64,000 bases of DNA. Origin: Nonomuraea terrae. GTDB taxonomy: Bacteria > Actinomycetota > Actinomycetes > Streptosporangiales > Streptosporangiaceae. The translations under genes were made by a program, and so were the position numbers. The stretch is from NCBI RefSeq assembly GCF_004348995.1, contig NZ_SMKQ01000009.1:33206-97205 (forward strand), read 5' to 3'. Within the stretch, counting starts at the first letter, position 1; the number at the start of each line of letters is the position of its first letter. The notes under the pieces are model-generated. The model did not search any database and was not told the origin of the DNA. It saw only the letters and a program-made list of their open reading frames with translations. Of this stretch, positions 10,390 to 18,978 are shown one piece after another.

Positions 10390-11055
10390 TCATGTAGCAA
10401 GCGCACGATTGGCCGCGGCGCGCAGGGAATCGACGGCGGCCTGCGGGTCGGAGGCGCCGTAGACGGCGCTGCCCGCCACGAACACGTCGGCTCCGGCCTG
10501 CGCGCAGCGCTCGATGGTGCCGGCGTCGACCCCGCCGTCGACCTGCAGCCAGATCCGGCCGCCATGGCGCTCGACGAGCTCGCGGGCCCGGCGCACCTTC
10601 GGCAGCACGACGTCGAGGAACTTCTGCCCGCCGAAGCCGGGCTCGACGGTCATGAGCAGCAGCATGTCGATCTCACCGAGCAGGTCGGCGTACGGATCGA
10701 CGGGGGTGGCCGGGTTGAGCGCGAGGCCCGCCCTGGCGCCGAGCGAGCGGATCTCGCGCAGCGTGCGGATCGGGGCCCTGGCCGCCTCGGCGTGGATGGT
10801 CACGCTGCCGGCCCCCGCCTCCGCGTACTGCGGCGCCCAGCGGTCGGGGTCGGCGATCATGAGGTGGCAGTCGAGGGGCGTCGCGGTCGCCTTGCGCAGC
10901 GCCTCCACCACGGGCAGCCCGAGCGTCAGGTTGGGCACGAAGTGGTAGTCCATGACGTCGACGTGCAGCCAGTCGGCGTTGGGCACGGCGGCGGCCTCGT
11001 CGGCCAGCCTGGCGAAGTCGGCGGCGAGGATGCTGGGCGAGATCTGTACGGCCAT
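10390..11055 (-). CDS. rpe: Ribulose-phosphate 3-epimerase
   Basis: A 221-residue TIM-barrel epimerase that interconverts ribulose 5-phosphate and xylulose 5-phosphate in the pentose phosphate pathway. Motifs: [30 protein letters not shown] (metal-binding His and Asp), [12 protein letters not shown] and [28 protein letters not shown], which is complete for the family. Start ATG 11055 is preceded by TAGACT at eight bases rather than a clear Shine-Dalgarno site. It supplies the pool used by RibBA in the neighbouring riboflavin operon. Confidence 0.96.
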   Translation of the reverse strand: MAVQISPSILAADFARLADEAAAVPNADWLHVDVMDYHFVPNLTLGLPVVEALRKATATPLDCHLMIADPDRWAPQYAEAGAGSVTIHAEAARAPIRTLREIRSLGARAGLALNPATPVDPYADLLGEIDMLLLMTVEPGFGGQKFLDVVLPKVRRARELVERHGGRIWLQVDGGVDAGTIERCAQAGADVFVAGSAVYGASDPQAAVDSLRAAANRALAT

Positions 11056-11098
11056 GATGGCTCAGTCTATTGACATCCTCCGGCCCCGGCGGAGCAGG

Positions 11099-12148
11099 CT
11101 ACCTCGCGACTTCGTGGGGAACGGGGCGCCGCCGCCGCGCCGGCGACATGAGGCCCAGCTTGATGAACAACAACGGCGCGCCCACCTGCACCCACAGCGT
11201 CAGCAGGGCGTAACTCACGTAGGTGGCGGCGAGGGTCTCGGGGAGCACTTCGCGTTCGGCGTACCAGATGAGCAGCGCCACCGTCATGCCCAGCGCCCAG
11301 CGGGCGGTGCGCACGGCGGGCGGCCCGCCCGCGTCGAACCACCCCAGCCGGTACATGATCGACGCGCCGGCCAGCGTGCCGAGCAGCACGCCCGACATGA
11401 CGACGACGGTCTCCAGGCTCCCGGGATCGACCATCCCCGCGGGCCCCCACGCCCGCGGACGCGTCCACCCCGCGTACGGGGCGTTGGCCAGCAAGGCCGC
11501 GCCGATCAGCGCGCCCGACAGAAGCACGGAGACGCCCAGCTGCGCCCACAGGGCCTGCCCCCGCCACCAGGTCACCGCGGGCCGCTCGGCCTTCCCGACG
11601 ACCACCAGGACGGCCGCCCCGAGCGCCACACCCACCACCACGTCGGAGATGAAGTGCACCCCCAGGTACACCCGGCTCAAGCACACCAGAGCGATCACCG
11701 CTCCAGCCGTCACCCACGCCCAGGGCCGCCCCACCTCGCCCGCGACCCGTCCGAGCGCGGCCGTGCCCGTCTGCGCGTGCCCCGACGGCATCCCGAAGGA
11801 GTCCTCGACGGAGATCGCCCGTACCCTGGCGTCGATCCAGTACGGCCGCGGCTGGTGGAAGGCGAGCTTGGCGATCGCGTTCACCGCGGCCGCCAGCAGC
11901 ACGGTCAGCCCGAGCCGCAGCGCGAACGCCGGATTGACACACCAGTAGAGCACCGGCAGACAGAGCAGGAAGAACGCGTCCGCCCCGAACACCGACACCA
12001 GCTCCAGCACGGGCCGTACCGCCTCGGGCCACTGCTGAAGCCAGACGATCGCCCCGAGTTCCGCCTCACGCAATTCATCCACAAATGCCACGCCGTCGAT
12101 CTGACCACACCATCCCGCCATCCGTTCCAGATCACCGCGAAACGACAC
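11099..12148 (-). CDS. PAP2-family membrane phosphatase
   Basis: About 349 residues with roughly eight membrane segments. It carries the three phosphatidic acid phosphatase type 2 motifs: KLAFHQPRP (near residue 95), PSGHAQTG (about 120) and SRVYLGVHFISDVVVG (about 160-175). The extra C-terminal membrane helices place it with the larger undecaprenyl-diphosphatase or lipid-phosphatase-like members. Start is uncertain between GTG 12148 and ATG 12121 (MAGWCGQIDGVAFVDE). Neither has a strong ribosome site. Substrate is not deducible. Confidence 0.87.
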   Translation of the reverse strand: MSFRGDLERMAGWCGQIDGVAFVDELREAELGAIVWLQQWPEAVRPVLELVSVFGADAFFLLCLPVLYWCVNPAFALRLGLTVLLAAAVNAIAKLAFHQPRPYWIDARVRAISVEDSFGMPSGHAQTGTAALGRVAGEVGRPWAWVTAGAVIALVCLSRVYLGVHFISDVVVGVALGAAVLVVVGKAERPAVTWWRGQALWAQLGVSVLLSGALIGAALLANAPYAGWTRPRAWGPAGMVDPGSLETVVVMSGVLLGTLAGASIMYRLGWFDAGGPPAVRTARWALGMTVALLIWYAEREVLPETLAATYVSYALLTLWVQVGAPLLFIKLGLMSPARRRRPVPHEVAR

Positions 12149-12739
12149 GCCGACACGTCACCCACTCACGCCGCGCCACCGCCGGCGGCCCGGCGGACGG
12201 CATCCGGCCCCTACCACATTCCGTGGACACCGGCGCCGCACCCCGGACACCGGCGCCGCCCCCCGGGAGCGGCACCGGCCCGGCAACGTCGCCAACGCTG
12301 AGCCCCGAACGCCACCGGTGGACCTCAGCGGAAGCCCGACCGGATCCTCGACGCGAGTCCACGACTCGACCCCCACCACAGCCTCTCCGAGGCCCGACAC
12401 CGGGCCCGGCACATCAGCCGACGCCCGCCTTGCGCGTCGCGACGGTCGCCTCGGCCCCGCACCCGGCAGGGCCCGGGCGGCCATCAGACCGCTCCCGGAG
12501 CCGCCGGGATCCGTACGAAGTCGAGCACGACGACGTGCGTACTCCTCCACGCGCGACATGCTGCCGGCGGTGCCTGTGCCAGCGCGGCCACCGTGCCGAA
12601 GCCTTGCCGGCCGAGCCTCGCCGGACGACCGAAGCGGGGCGCCCGACCGGATCAACCGTCCACGGCTTGCTCGGTCCACCAGAGCCTCGCCGAGGGTCCG
12701 GCCGGCCCAGAGCCCCCGGCCGCGCCCGCAACCGTCCGG
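12149..12739. other. 591-base gap with no supported gene
   Basis: GC-rich DNA in which every open frame has arginine/proline-rich, family-less translation. Near 12222-12260 the phrase GGACACCGGCGCCGC occurs twice in close succession. I see no RNA gene or intact coding sequence. Confidence 0.5.
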
Positions 12740-14434
12740 TCAGGGAAGCTTGCGCAGGAGGGCCAGGAACATGGCGTCGGTGCCGTGGCGGTGGGGCCAG
12801 AACTGGGCGTGCGGCCCGTCGCCGAGTGCGTCGACCTCGGGCAGGTAGGCGCGGGCGTCGAGCTGCTCGACGTCGTTCCTGCGCGCCAGCACGTCACCGA
12901 TGACCACCCGGGTCTCCGCCAGGTGCGGCGAGCAGGTGACGTACGCCACGACACCGCCGGGCCGTACGGCGTCGAGGGCCGCGGCGAGCAGGCTGCGCTG
13001 CAACTTGCCCAGGTCGGCGATGCCGGCAGGGTCGCGCCGCCAGCGGGCCTCGGGCCGCCGCCGCAGCGCGCCCAGCCCGGTGCAGGGCGCGTCCAGCATG
13101 ACCCGGTCGAACACCCCGGGCCGCCACGCGGGCTCGGTGCCGTCAGCGGTGATCACGGCCGCGTCCCGGGTGGTCTCCCACACCAGCCGCGCCCGGTGAT
13201 GCTGCGCGTCGGACGCCAGCACCCGCGCCCCACCGGAGAACGCCTCAGGCCCGGTGCCCACGTCGGAGACCCCACCGCCGGCGCCCGCTGAAGCCGCACC
13301 GGCAACCCCGGCGGGCCCGGCCTGGCGGGCTGCCGGAGCTTCGTCTGACGCGTCGGCACCGCCCGGGGGCCGCATGCCGGCGAGGTCGCCGTGGGTGGCG
13401 ATGGCGTCGAGGAGACCTGCCTTGCCGCCGGGGCCCGCGCACATGTCGAGCCACAGCTCGCCGCCTCCGTCGCCGTCGACCGGCACCCGGGTCAGGGCGA
13501 GGGCGACGAGCTGGCTGGCCTCGTCCTGTACGGCGGCGCGGGTCTCGGCCACGGCCTTGATCTGGCCGGGGTCACCTTCACGCAGGTAGGCGGCGTACGG
13601 TGAGTAGCGACCCGGCATGGTGCCGGCCGCCTCCAGCTCCTCCACGGAGCTGCGCCCAGGACGCGCCACCAGCGTCACCAGGGGCCGGGCGTTGTCGGCC
13701 TCCAGGAGCTCGGGCAGCTCCTCGGGCGACCCCAGCGCGTCGCGGAACGCCGAGACGATCCACCGGGGGTGACCGTGGGCGACGGCGAGGTGGCCGACCG
13801 GGTCGTCGGCCGGGTCGGGCGCGATGATCGGCAGCCACTCGTCGAGCGTCCTGGAGCCGATCTTGCGCAGCACCGCGTTGACGAACTTCGCCGCACCGGG
13901 GCCGATGCGCAGGCGTACGAGATCGACGGTGGTGCCGACGGCCGCGTGCGGCGGGACGCGCATGCGCAGCAGCTGGTGGGCGCCGAGCCGCAGCGCGTCG
14001 AGCACGTCGGGGTCGGGCTCCCGGTCGCTGCACATCTCGATGACGGCGTCGTACGTGCCGAGGCCGCGCAGCGTGCCGTAGGCGAGCTCGGTGGCCAGCG
14101 CGGCGTCGCGCCCCTTGATGCCACGGTCACGCAGCAGCCGCGGCAGCAGCAGGTTGGCGTAGGCGTCACGCTCTCCCACGGCGCGCAGGACGTCGAACGC
14201 CGCGTTGCGCGAGGGGTCGCGCGCCGGCCTCCGCGGCCCCCGCCCGTCTCCGCCACCGCCCCCTGGGGACCGCCGCGCTCCGCCGCCGGCCCCTTGAGAG
14301 CGTCCGGAACCGCCACCGGCTCCCTGGGACCGCCGCGGACCGCCACCCCCTTGGGACTGTGCGGAACCGGCCCCTGGGGAACGTCGCGGGCGGTCGTCGC
14401 CGCTTCCGGATCCCTGGTGCCCTCTGGTCGTCAT
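12740..14434 (-). CDS. rsmB: 16S rRNA (cytosine-C5-967) methyltransferase, RsmB family
   Basis: A 564-residue enzyme. A Gly/Arg/Ser-rich, probably disordered N-terminal tail (about residues 1-70) with repeated RSQGAGGG phrases precedes the NusB-like domain (DPSRNAAFDVLRAVGERDAYANLLLPRLL). The catalytic domain has DEASQLVALAL and LDMCAGPGGKAGLLDA (SAM binding), MLDAPCTGLGALRRRPEARWRR and VTCSPHLAETRVV, the latter two carrying the two cysteines of m5C methyltransferases. A second low-complexity Ala/Gly insertion of about 45 residues sits between the SAM motif and the next core strand. It lies at the end of the def-fmt-rsmB order common in actinomycetes. Confidence 0.94.
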   Translation of the reverse strand: MTTRGHQGSGSGDDRPRRSPGAGSAQSQGGGGPRRSQGAGGGSGRSQGAGGGARRSPGGGGGDGRGPRRPARDPSRNAAFDVLRAVGERDAYANLLLPRLLRDRGIKGRDAALATELAYGTLRGLGTYDAVIEMCSDREPDPDVLDALRLGAHQLLRMRVPPHAAVGTTVDLVRLRIGPGAAKFVNAVLRKIGSRTLDEWLPIIAPDPADDPVGHLAVAHGHPRWIVSAFRDALGSPEELPELLEADNARPLVTLVARPGRSSVEELEAAGTMPGRYSPYAAYLREGDPGQIKAVAETRAAVQDEASQLVALALTRVPVDGDGGGELWLDMCAGPGGKAGLLDAIATHGDLAGMRPPGGADASDEAPAARQAGPAGVAGAASAGAGGGVSDVGTGPEAFSGGARVLASDAQHHRARLVWETTRDAAVITADGTEPAWRPGVFDRVMLDAPCTGLGALRRRPEARWRRDPAGIADLGKLQRSLLAAALDAVRPGGVVAYVTCSPHLAETRVVIGDVLARRNDVEQLDARAYLPEVDALGDGPHAQFWPHRHGTDAMFLALLRKLP

Positions 14435-14534
14435 GCGCTCAAACCTTCGCCTACGGCCTGGACGGCAGGCCGCCGGGCATCGTGTACGTGACTGGCCTCG
14501 ATATTACCCTCCGCGCCCCAGAAGGCACGATCCG

Positions 14535-15461
14535 TCACGCGAAGACCTCTTTGCCCTCTGGGCGAACTCCGCGGGCCCACTCGCCCGCTCCCATCAGCCG
14601 CTTGCCCTGCGGCTGCACCTCGCCCAGCTCCACCGCGTCGGTGGCCGTGCCGACCAGCACCGTCGTCTTGGTCGCGATGATCTCGCCGGGCGCGAGCCGC
14701 TCGCCGGTGACCAGCCGGACCGGCCCCACCTTCACCCGCTGGCCGCGGAACTCCGTCCAGGCGCCGGGGTTGGGGGTGCAGGCCCGGATGAGCCGGTCGA
14801 CGTGCATGGCGGGCTTGGCCCAGTCGATCCGGGCGTCGTCCACGTTGATCTTGGGTGCGATGGTCACGCCGTCGGCGGGCTGCGGCCTGGCCTCCAGGGT
14901 GCCGTCCTCGACGCCGTCGAGGGTGGCGGCGAGCAGCCCCGCCCCCGAGACCGACAGCCGCTCCAGCAGCGTGCCGCTCGTGTCGCCGGCGCGGATCTCC
15001 TCGGTCACGACGCCGTAGACCGGCCCGGCGTCCAGCTCCTTGACGAGCTGGAACGTGGTCGCGCCCGTGATCGCGTCGCCGTGCAGGATCGCGTGCTGCA
15101 CCGGAGCGGCCCCGCGCCAGGCGGGCAGGATCGAGAAGTGCAGGTTGATCCAGCCGTGCCGGGGCACGTCGAGCGCCGACTGCGGCAGCAGCGCGCCGTA
15201 GGCGACCACCGGGCAGCAGTCGGGCTCCAGCGCCCGCAGCCGGTCGAGGAACGCGGGGTCACCGGCCTTGGGCGGGCGGAGCACCTCGATGCCCGCCTCC
15301 TCGGCGAGCGCGGCCACCGGCGACGGGTGGACCTTTCGGCCACGCCCCGACTGGGCGTCAGGACGGGTGACCACGGCCACGACCTCGTGGCGGGGCGAGT
15401 CGATCAGGGTGCGCAGGGACGGCAGCGCCGTCTCGGGTGTGCCCGCGAAGACCAGACGCAT
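14535..15461 (-). CDS. fmt: Methionyl-tRNA formyltransferase
   Basis: A 308-residue enzyme that formylates initiator Met-tRNA with 10-formyltetrahydrofolate. Motifs: [34 protein letters not shown] (the conserved SLLPxxRG segment with catalytic Asn/His context) and [21 protein letters not shown], followed by the C-terminal tRNA-binding domain. It lies four bases downstream of the peptide deformylase gene, so addition and removal of the formyl group are encoded together. Confidence 0.97.
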   Translation of the reverse strand: MRLVFAGTPETALPSLRTLIDSPRHEVVAVVTRPDAQSGRGRKVHPSPVAALAEEAGIEVLRPPKAGDPAFLDRLRALEPDCCPVVAYGALLPQSALDVPRHGWINLHFSILPAWRGAAPVQHAILHGDAITGATTFQLVKELDAGPVYGVVTEEIRAGDTSGTLLERLSVSGAGLLAATLDGVEDGTLEARPQPADGVTIAPKINVDDARIDWAKPAMHVDRLIRACTPNPGAWTEFRGQRVKVGPVRLVTGERLAPGEIIATKTTVLVGTATDAVELGEVQPQGKRLMGAGEWARGVRPEGKEVFA

Positions 15462-15465
15462 GCTC

Positions 15466-16023
15466 TCAGAGCGCCCTTCCGCCGGTCGGGTGGGGCGAGG
15501 CCTTGACCACGGGGGCGGACAGGCCGCTCCACTCCGCCTCGCGGACGGCCTTCATGGCGAGCTTGCGCTGCTTCGGGTCCATGCGGTCGATGAACAGGAC
15601 GCCGTCGAGATGGTCGGTCTCGTGCTGGAAGCAGCGCGCCATCAGGTCGGTGCCCTCCAGCACGACCGGCTCGCCGTACACGTTGAAGCCCTTGGCCACG
15701 GCGCGGATGGCGCGCGGCGTCGGGAACGACAGGCCGGGGAAGGACAGGCAGCCCTCCTCGCCCTCCTCGTCGATCTCCGGCGACAGGTCGAGGTCGGGGT
15801 TGATCAGATGGCCGAGCTGCTCGTCGACGTAGTAGGTGAACACGCGCAGCCCGACGCCGATCTGCGGGGCCGCGAGGCCGGCGCCCGGGGCGTCCATCAT
15901 CGTGTCGGTGAGGTCTTTGACCAGCTTGCGGAGCTCCTTGTCGAAGTCGACGACCGGGGCCGCCGGGGTACGCAGCACCGGATCTCCGAACAGCCGGATC
16001 GACTGGATCGCCAAGGGGTTCAC
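15466..16023 (-). CDS. def: Peptide deformylase
   Basis: A 185-residue metalloenzyme that removes the N-formyl group from nascent proteins. All three family motifs are intact: [10 protein letters not shown] (about residue 47), EEGCLSFPG with the metal-binding Cys, and QHETDHLDG with the two His ligands and catalytic Glu. Start is the GTG at 16023, where ACGGAG abuts the codon. Actinomycete sequences begin at about this point. First gene of the def-fmt-rsmB group. Confidence 0.96.
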   Translation of the reverse strand: MNPLAIQSIRLFGDPVLRTPAAPVVDFDKELRKLVKDLTDTMMDAPGAGLAAPQIGVGLRVFTYYVDEQLGHLINPDLDLSPEIDEEGEEGCLSFPGLSFPTPRAIRAVAKGFNVYGEPVVLEGTDLMARCFQHETDHLDGVLFIDRMDPKQRKLAMKAVREAEWSGLSAPVVKASPHPTGGRAL

Positions 16024-16075
16024 TCCGTTCGTCGAGCGTGGATCAGCCGCCCAGTTTAGTGCAGGTATGGACCCT

Positions 16076-17422
16076 CTACCGGCCCGCGCCCCGCGAACGC
16101 GCGTGCGCCAGCGTACGGGCCTTCAGCGCGGCCTTGCGGGCCGCCTTCACCACGGCCTGGTCGTCGTGGGCGGCGGCGAGCATGTCGAGCACGGCGATCG
16201 TGTCGGGGTGGCCGACCGCGGGCATCTGGCCGACCAGCCGGATCAGGTCCTCGCCCGGCTCGGGCGTGTCGATGCGGCCGGCGGCGGGCCCTGACATGTG
16301 CATGAGGGCCGCGAGGGAGTCGACCGCGATCCAGGTGTGGTCGTCGGGGCCGAGCGTCGGCGCGTCGAGGTCGCGGATGTGCAGCCAGGAGGCGGCGTAG
16401 CGGCGCATGAGCGGGTGGTCGAGCGCCTGCCGGACGGGCGCCTCGGCCTCCGGCCCCAGCTCCTCCAGGATGGCGCCGACCGCGCCGCGCTGGCCGGCGG
16501 TGCCGGACGCGGCGATCTCGACGAGCTCGCGGGCGGCGGACTCGGGCGAGCGGCGCTCCAGCCACCCGGCGACGGCGCTCTGCGTGGCACTGCCGTTGAC
16601 CAGGGCCGCCACCAGCTCGGCCGCCGACAGGTCGGCGAAGACCTCGACCTCGGCGGTGGTCGGCGCGTCGTGGCCCTCGCGCAGCAGGTCGCGGCGGATG
16701 GCCCACACCCCGAGCGGGGTGAGCGCGGTGCGCCCCGCCGCCGTCTGCTCGACCAGCCCGCAGTACGTCAGCAGCGACAGCGCCTCCAGCAGCTCGGCCG
16801 GCAGCGCGGCGGCCAGCTTGCGCATCTCGGCCGGGCCGGGCGCGCACGCCACCTCGTGGGACTGCAGGATGCCGCGCGCGAGGTTGGCGGTGGCGACGCC
16901 GGAGCGTACGGAGTAGATCGTGGCGAGCATCTCGGCCAGGTGGCCGTCGACCACGGCCGAGCCGGTCAGGCCGTCGTCGGCGCGGTCGAGGACGTCCATC
17001 ACGACGCCGTCCCAGAACTCCAGCGTGGCTTCGACGGTGAGCCGCATCGACAGCGGCCCCCGCGACGCGCGCCCGCCGATGATCTGCAGCAGGCCGGTGT
17101 TGACCGCGACGATCCAGATCAGGCGCAGCCGGGAGGCCGGCACGCCGAGCTCCGCGGCGGCGGCCGCGGCGTCGGCCTCCGTCAGGTGCCCCTCGGGGAC
17201 GACCGCGCGGGTGCCCGTCCAACCGGTGAGCCGGATCGCGTCGGCCACCAGCGGCACCTCGGGCACCGCCCGGGCCAGCTCGGCGTCGGGCGCCAGCGGG
17301 ACCGGCGGGAACGTCAGCGCCTCCCGCTCCGCGCGAGTCTCCTCAAGGGGCCGCGGAGGCACGACGGCCTGCTCATCGATCAGCTTGCGCAGCTCGGCGA
17401 GTTCGAAGACGTTGTTTGCCAC
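16076..17422 (-). CDS. Unknown protein, paralogue of the upstream gene
   Basis: A 448-residue, Ala-rich, probably all-helical cytosolic protein with no signal peptide or membrane segment. I do not recognise a characterised family. Its C-terminal two-thirds parallels the 489-residue neighbour: a winged-helix-like block (LLTYCGLVEQTAAGRTALTP), a HEAT-like stretch (GAILEELGPEAEAPVRQALDHPLMRRYAASWLHIRDLD), HTWIAVDSLAALMHM, and a shared ending HPDTIAVLDMLAAAHDDQ then VVKAARKAALKAR. TAAGTT lies six bases before the GTG start and no Shine-Dalgarno is present, so the mRNA is probably leaderless. Possibly a scaffold or regulator (inference). Confidence 0.8.
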   Translation of the reverse strand: MANNVFELAELRKLIDEQAVVPPRPLEETRAEREALTFPPVPLAPDAELARAVPEVPLVADAIRLTGWTGTRAVVPEGHLTEADAAAAAAELGVPASRLRLIWIVAVNTGLLQIIGGRASRGPLSMRLTVEATLEFWDGVVMDVLDRADDGLTGSAVVDGHLAEMLATIYSVRSGVATANLARGILQSHEVACAPGPAEMRKLAAALPAELLEALSLLTYCGLVEQTAAGRTALTPLGVWAIRRDLLREGHDAPTTAEVEVFADLSAAELVAALVNGSATQSAVAGWLERRSPESAARELVEIAASGTAGQRGAVGAILEELGPEAEAPVRQALDHPLMRRYAASWLHIRDLDAPTLGPDDHTWIAVDSLAALMHMSGPAAGRIDTPEPGEDLIRLVGQMPAVGHPDTIAVLDMLAAAHDDQAVVKAARKAALKARTLAHARSRGAGR

Positions 17423-17459
17423 CCACGAAACTTACTGCACAGCGGTCACGTGAGCGTAC

Positions 17460-18929
17460 TCAACGGATGGCTCGGGACCGGGCTTTGAACGCCGCCTTGC
17501 GCGCGGCCTTGGCGACCGTGCCGTCCGTGATGGAGCGCCCGAGGAGCTCCAGAACCTCGACCACGTCGGGATGGTCGACCCGCCACATCTCCTCGATCAC
17601 GTGGGCGGGCGGGCCGGAGGCCGCCATGTTCTCGGCGAAGTTGTCCGGGTCCTCCTCGGCCGCGGGCATGGCCAGGGCGAGCATGTCGACGCTGACCCAC
17701 AGCAGCTCCTCCTGGGTGAGCGAGGGCGCGGGCAGCCCCCTCGCGGCCAGCCAGTGGATGGCGTGCGGCCGCAGCTCCTGGTCGTCGAGGTAGGCGCGCA
17801 CCTGGGCCTCCGCCCCGGAGCCGAGACGGTCGACGATGGTGATGGCGATGCCGCGGGCCACGGCGGGCGCGCCCGAGGCGGCGGCGAGCAGCTCGGCGGC
17901 GGCCTCGCCGGGATCGCGACCGGCCAGCCAGCGGGCGATGTCGGCCTCGGCCAGCTCGGTGGGCACGCCTTCGAGCAACCCTTCGATGAGCTCGTGCGCG
18001 TCGGCCTCGGCCAGGTCGGGGGCCAGCGGGGCGTCCATGCCGAGGGCCAGGTAATGTGCACGCAGCGCCCAGAGGGCGTACGGGGTGAGCTCGGCCGTGT
18101 CGCCGTCGGTGTCGACCATCCCGCACCAGACCAGCCGGTCGAGCACGGCGGGCAGGTCGGCGGGGGTGTCGCCGGAGATCTCGTCGAGGTAGTCGCCGAT
18201 CACGGTGACGGGCACCCGCACCTGGAGGCGGTAGAGCATGTCGAACAGGTCGTAGAGGCCCTCGTCGAGCTCGGGCGAGCCGGTGACCGCGCCGCCGGTG
18301 TCGTGGTCGAGCATCCGGGCCACGCGCTCGGACCAGGCGTTCAGCGGGTCGCCGCCGGCGGGCAGCGGCTCCTCGGCCAGCATCGGCACGGTCGCGAGCC
18401 CCGCGCGCAGCTCCTCGGTCTCGGCCAGCCGCACGGCGGGCAGCGGCGTGCAGCCCGGGCAGTCGCAGGGTGCCTCGCCCAGGTCGGGCAGCTCGCCGGC
18501 GGGGATGGCGACCGACTGCTCGAGCGACTCGGGACCGATCGAGCTGAACAGGCTCTTGGCCATGCCGAAGTTCGCCGGGTCGGCGAGGGCCTCGACCATG
18601 CGCGGCGCGATGTCGTCGAGCCGCTCGTGCATGCGCGCGGCGGTCTGGGCGCTCACCTTGCCGGCCTCGCTCAGGTAGCCGACGAGTGTGCGGGCCGCGG
18701 CGACGGTCTCGGACGCGCTCTCGGGCGGCGCGATGACCTTGCGCGGGTAGATGGACAGCAGCAGCTCGTCAAAGGTCTCCGGGGTGAAGTCACCCAGTTC
18801 GTTGACGTTCAGATAGTCGCTGGCGTAGTCGCAGAGCAGGCGGACCTCGTCCGCGTCAACCTCGACGCCCCGCGTGCTCCCCCAAGCACGCAGGTCGTCG
18901 ATGGCTTGGTTCACCCATTCGATCGACAC
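17460..18929 (-). CDS. Unknown protein with CDCPGC motif, paralogue of the downstream gene
   Basis: A 489-residue helical protein of unrecognised family. The N-terminal block starts MSIEWVNQAIDDLRAW and contains LLCDYASDYLNVNELGDFTPETFDELLLSIYP. At about residues 155-165 EAPCDCPGCTPLP looks like a small metal-binding cysteine cluster that the paralogue lacks. The C-terminal two-thirds (LDRLVWCGMVDTDGDTAELTP, AQVRAYLDDQELRPHAIHWLAARGLPAP, HPDVVEVLELLGRSITDGTV, KAARKAAFKARS) matches the neighbouring gene. GTG 18929 is preceded at six bases by TAGCGT, suggesting a leaderless transcript. The two genes lie 37 bases apart and look like a tandem duplication that then diverged. Confidence 0.82.
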   Translation of the reverse strand: MSIEWVNQAIDDLRAWGSTRGVEVDADEVRLLCDYASDYLNVNELGDFTPETFDELLLSIYPRKVIAPPESASETVAAARTLVGYLSEAGKVSAQTAARMHERLDDIAPRMVEALADPANFGMAKSLFSSIGPESLEQSVAIPAGELPDLGEAPCDCPGCTPLPAVRLAETEELRAGLATVPMLAEEPLPAGGDPLNAWSERVARMLDHDTGGAVTGSPELDEGLYDLFDMLYRLQVRVPVTVIGDYLDEISGDTPADLPAVLDRLVWCGMVDTDGDTAELTPYALWALRAHYLALGMDAPLAPDLAEADAHELIEGLLEGVPTELAEADIARWLAGRDPGEAAAELLAAASGAPAVARGIAITIVDRLGSGAEAQVRAYLDDQELRPHAIHWLAARGLPAPSLTQEELLWVSVDMLALAMPAAEEDPDNFAENMAASGPPAHVIEEMWRVDHPDVVEVLELLGRSITDGTVAKAARKAAFKARSRAIR

Positions 18930-18978
18930 AGAGGCACGCTAACGGCTGGCCAACGGATGAGCGAATCGGGGAAAGGGT

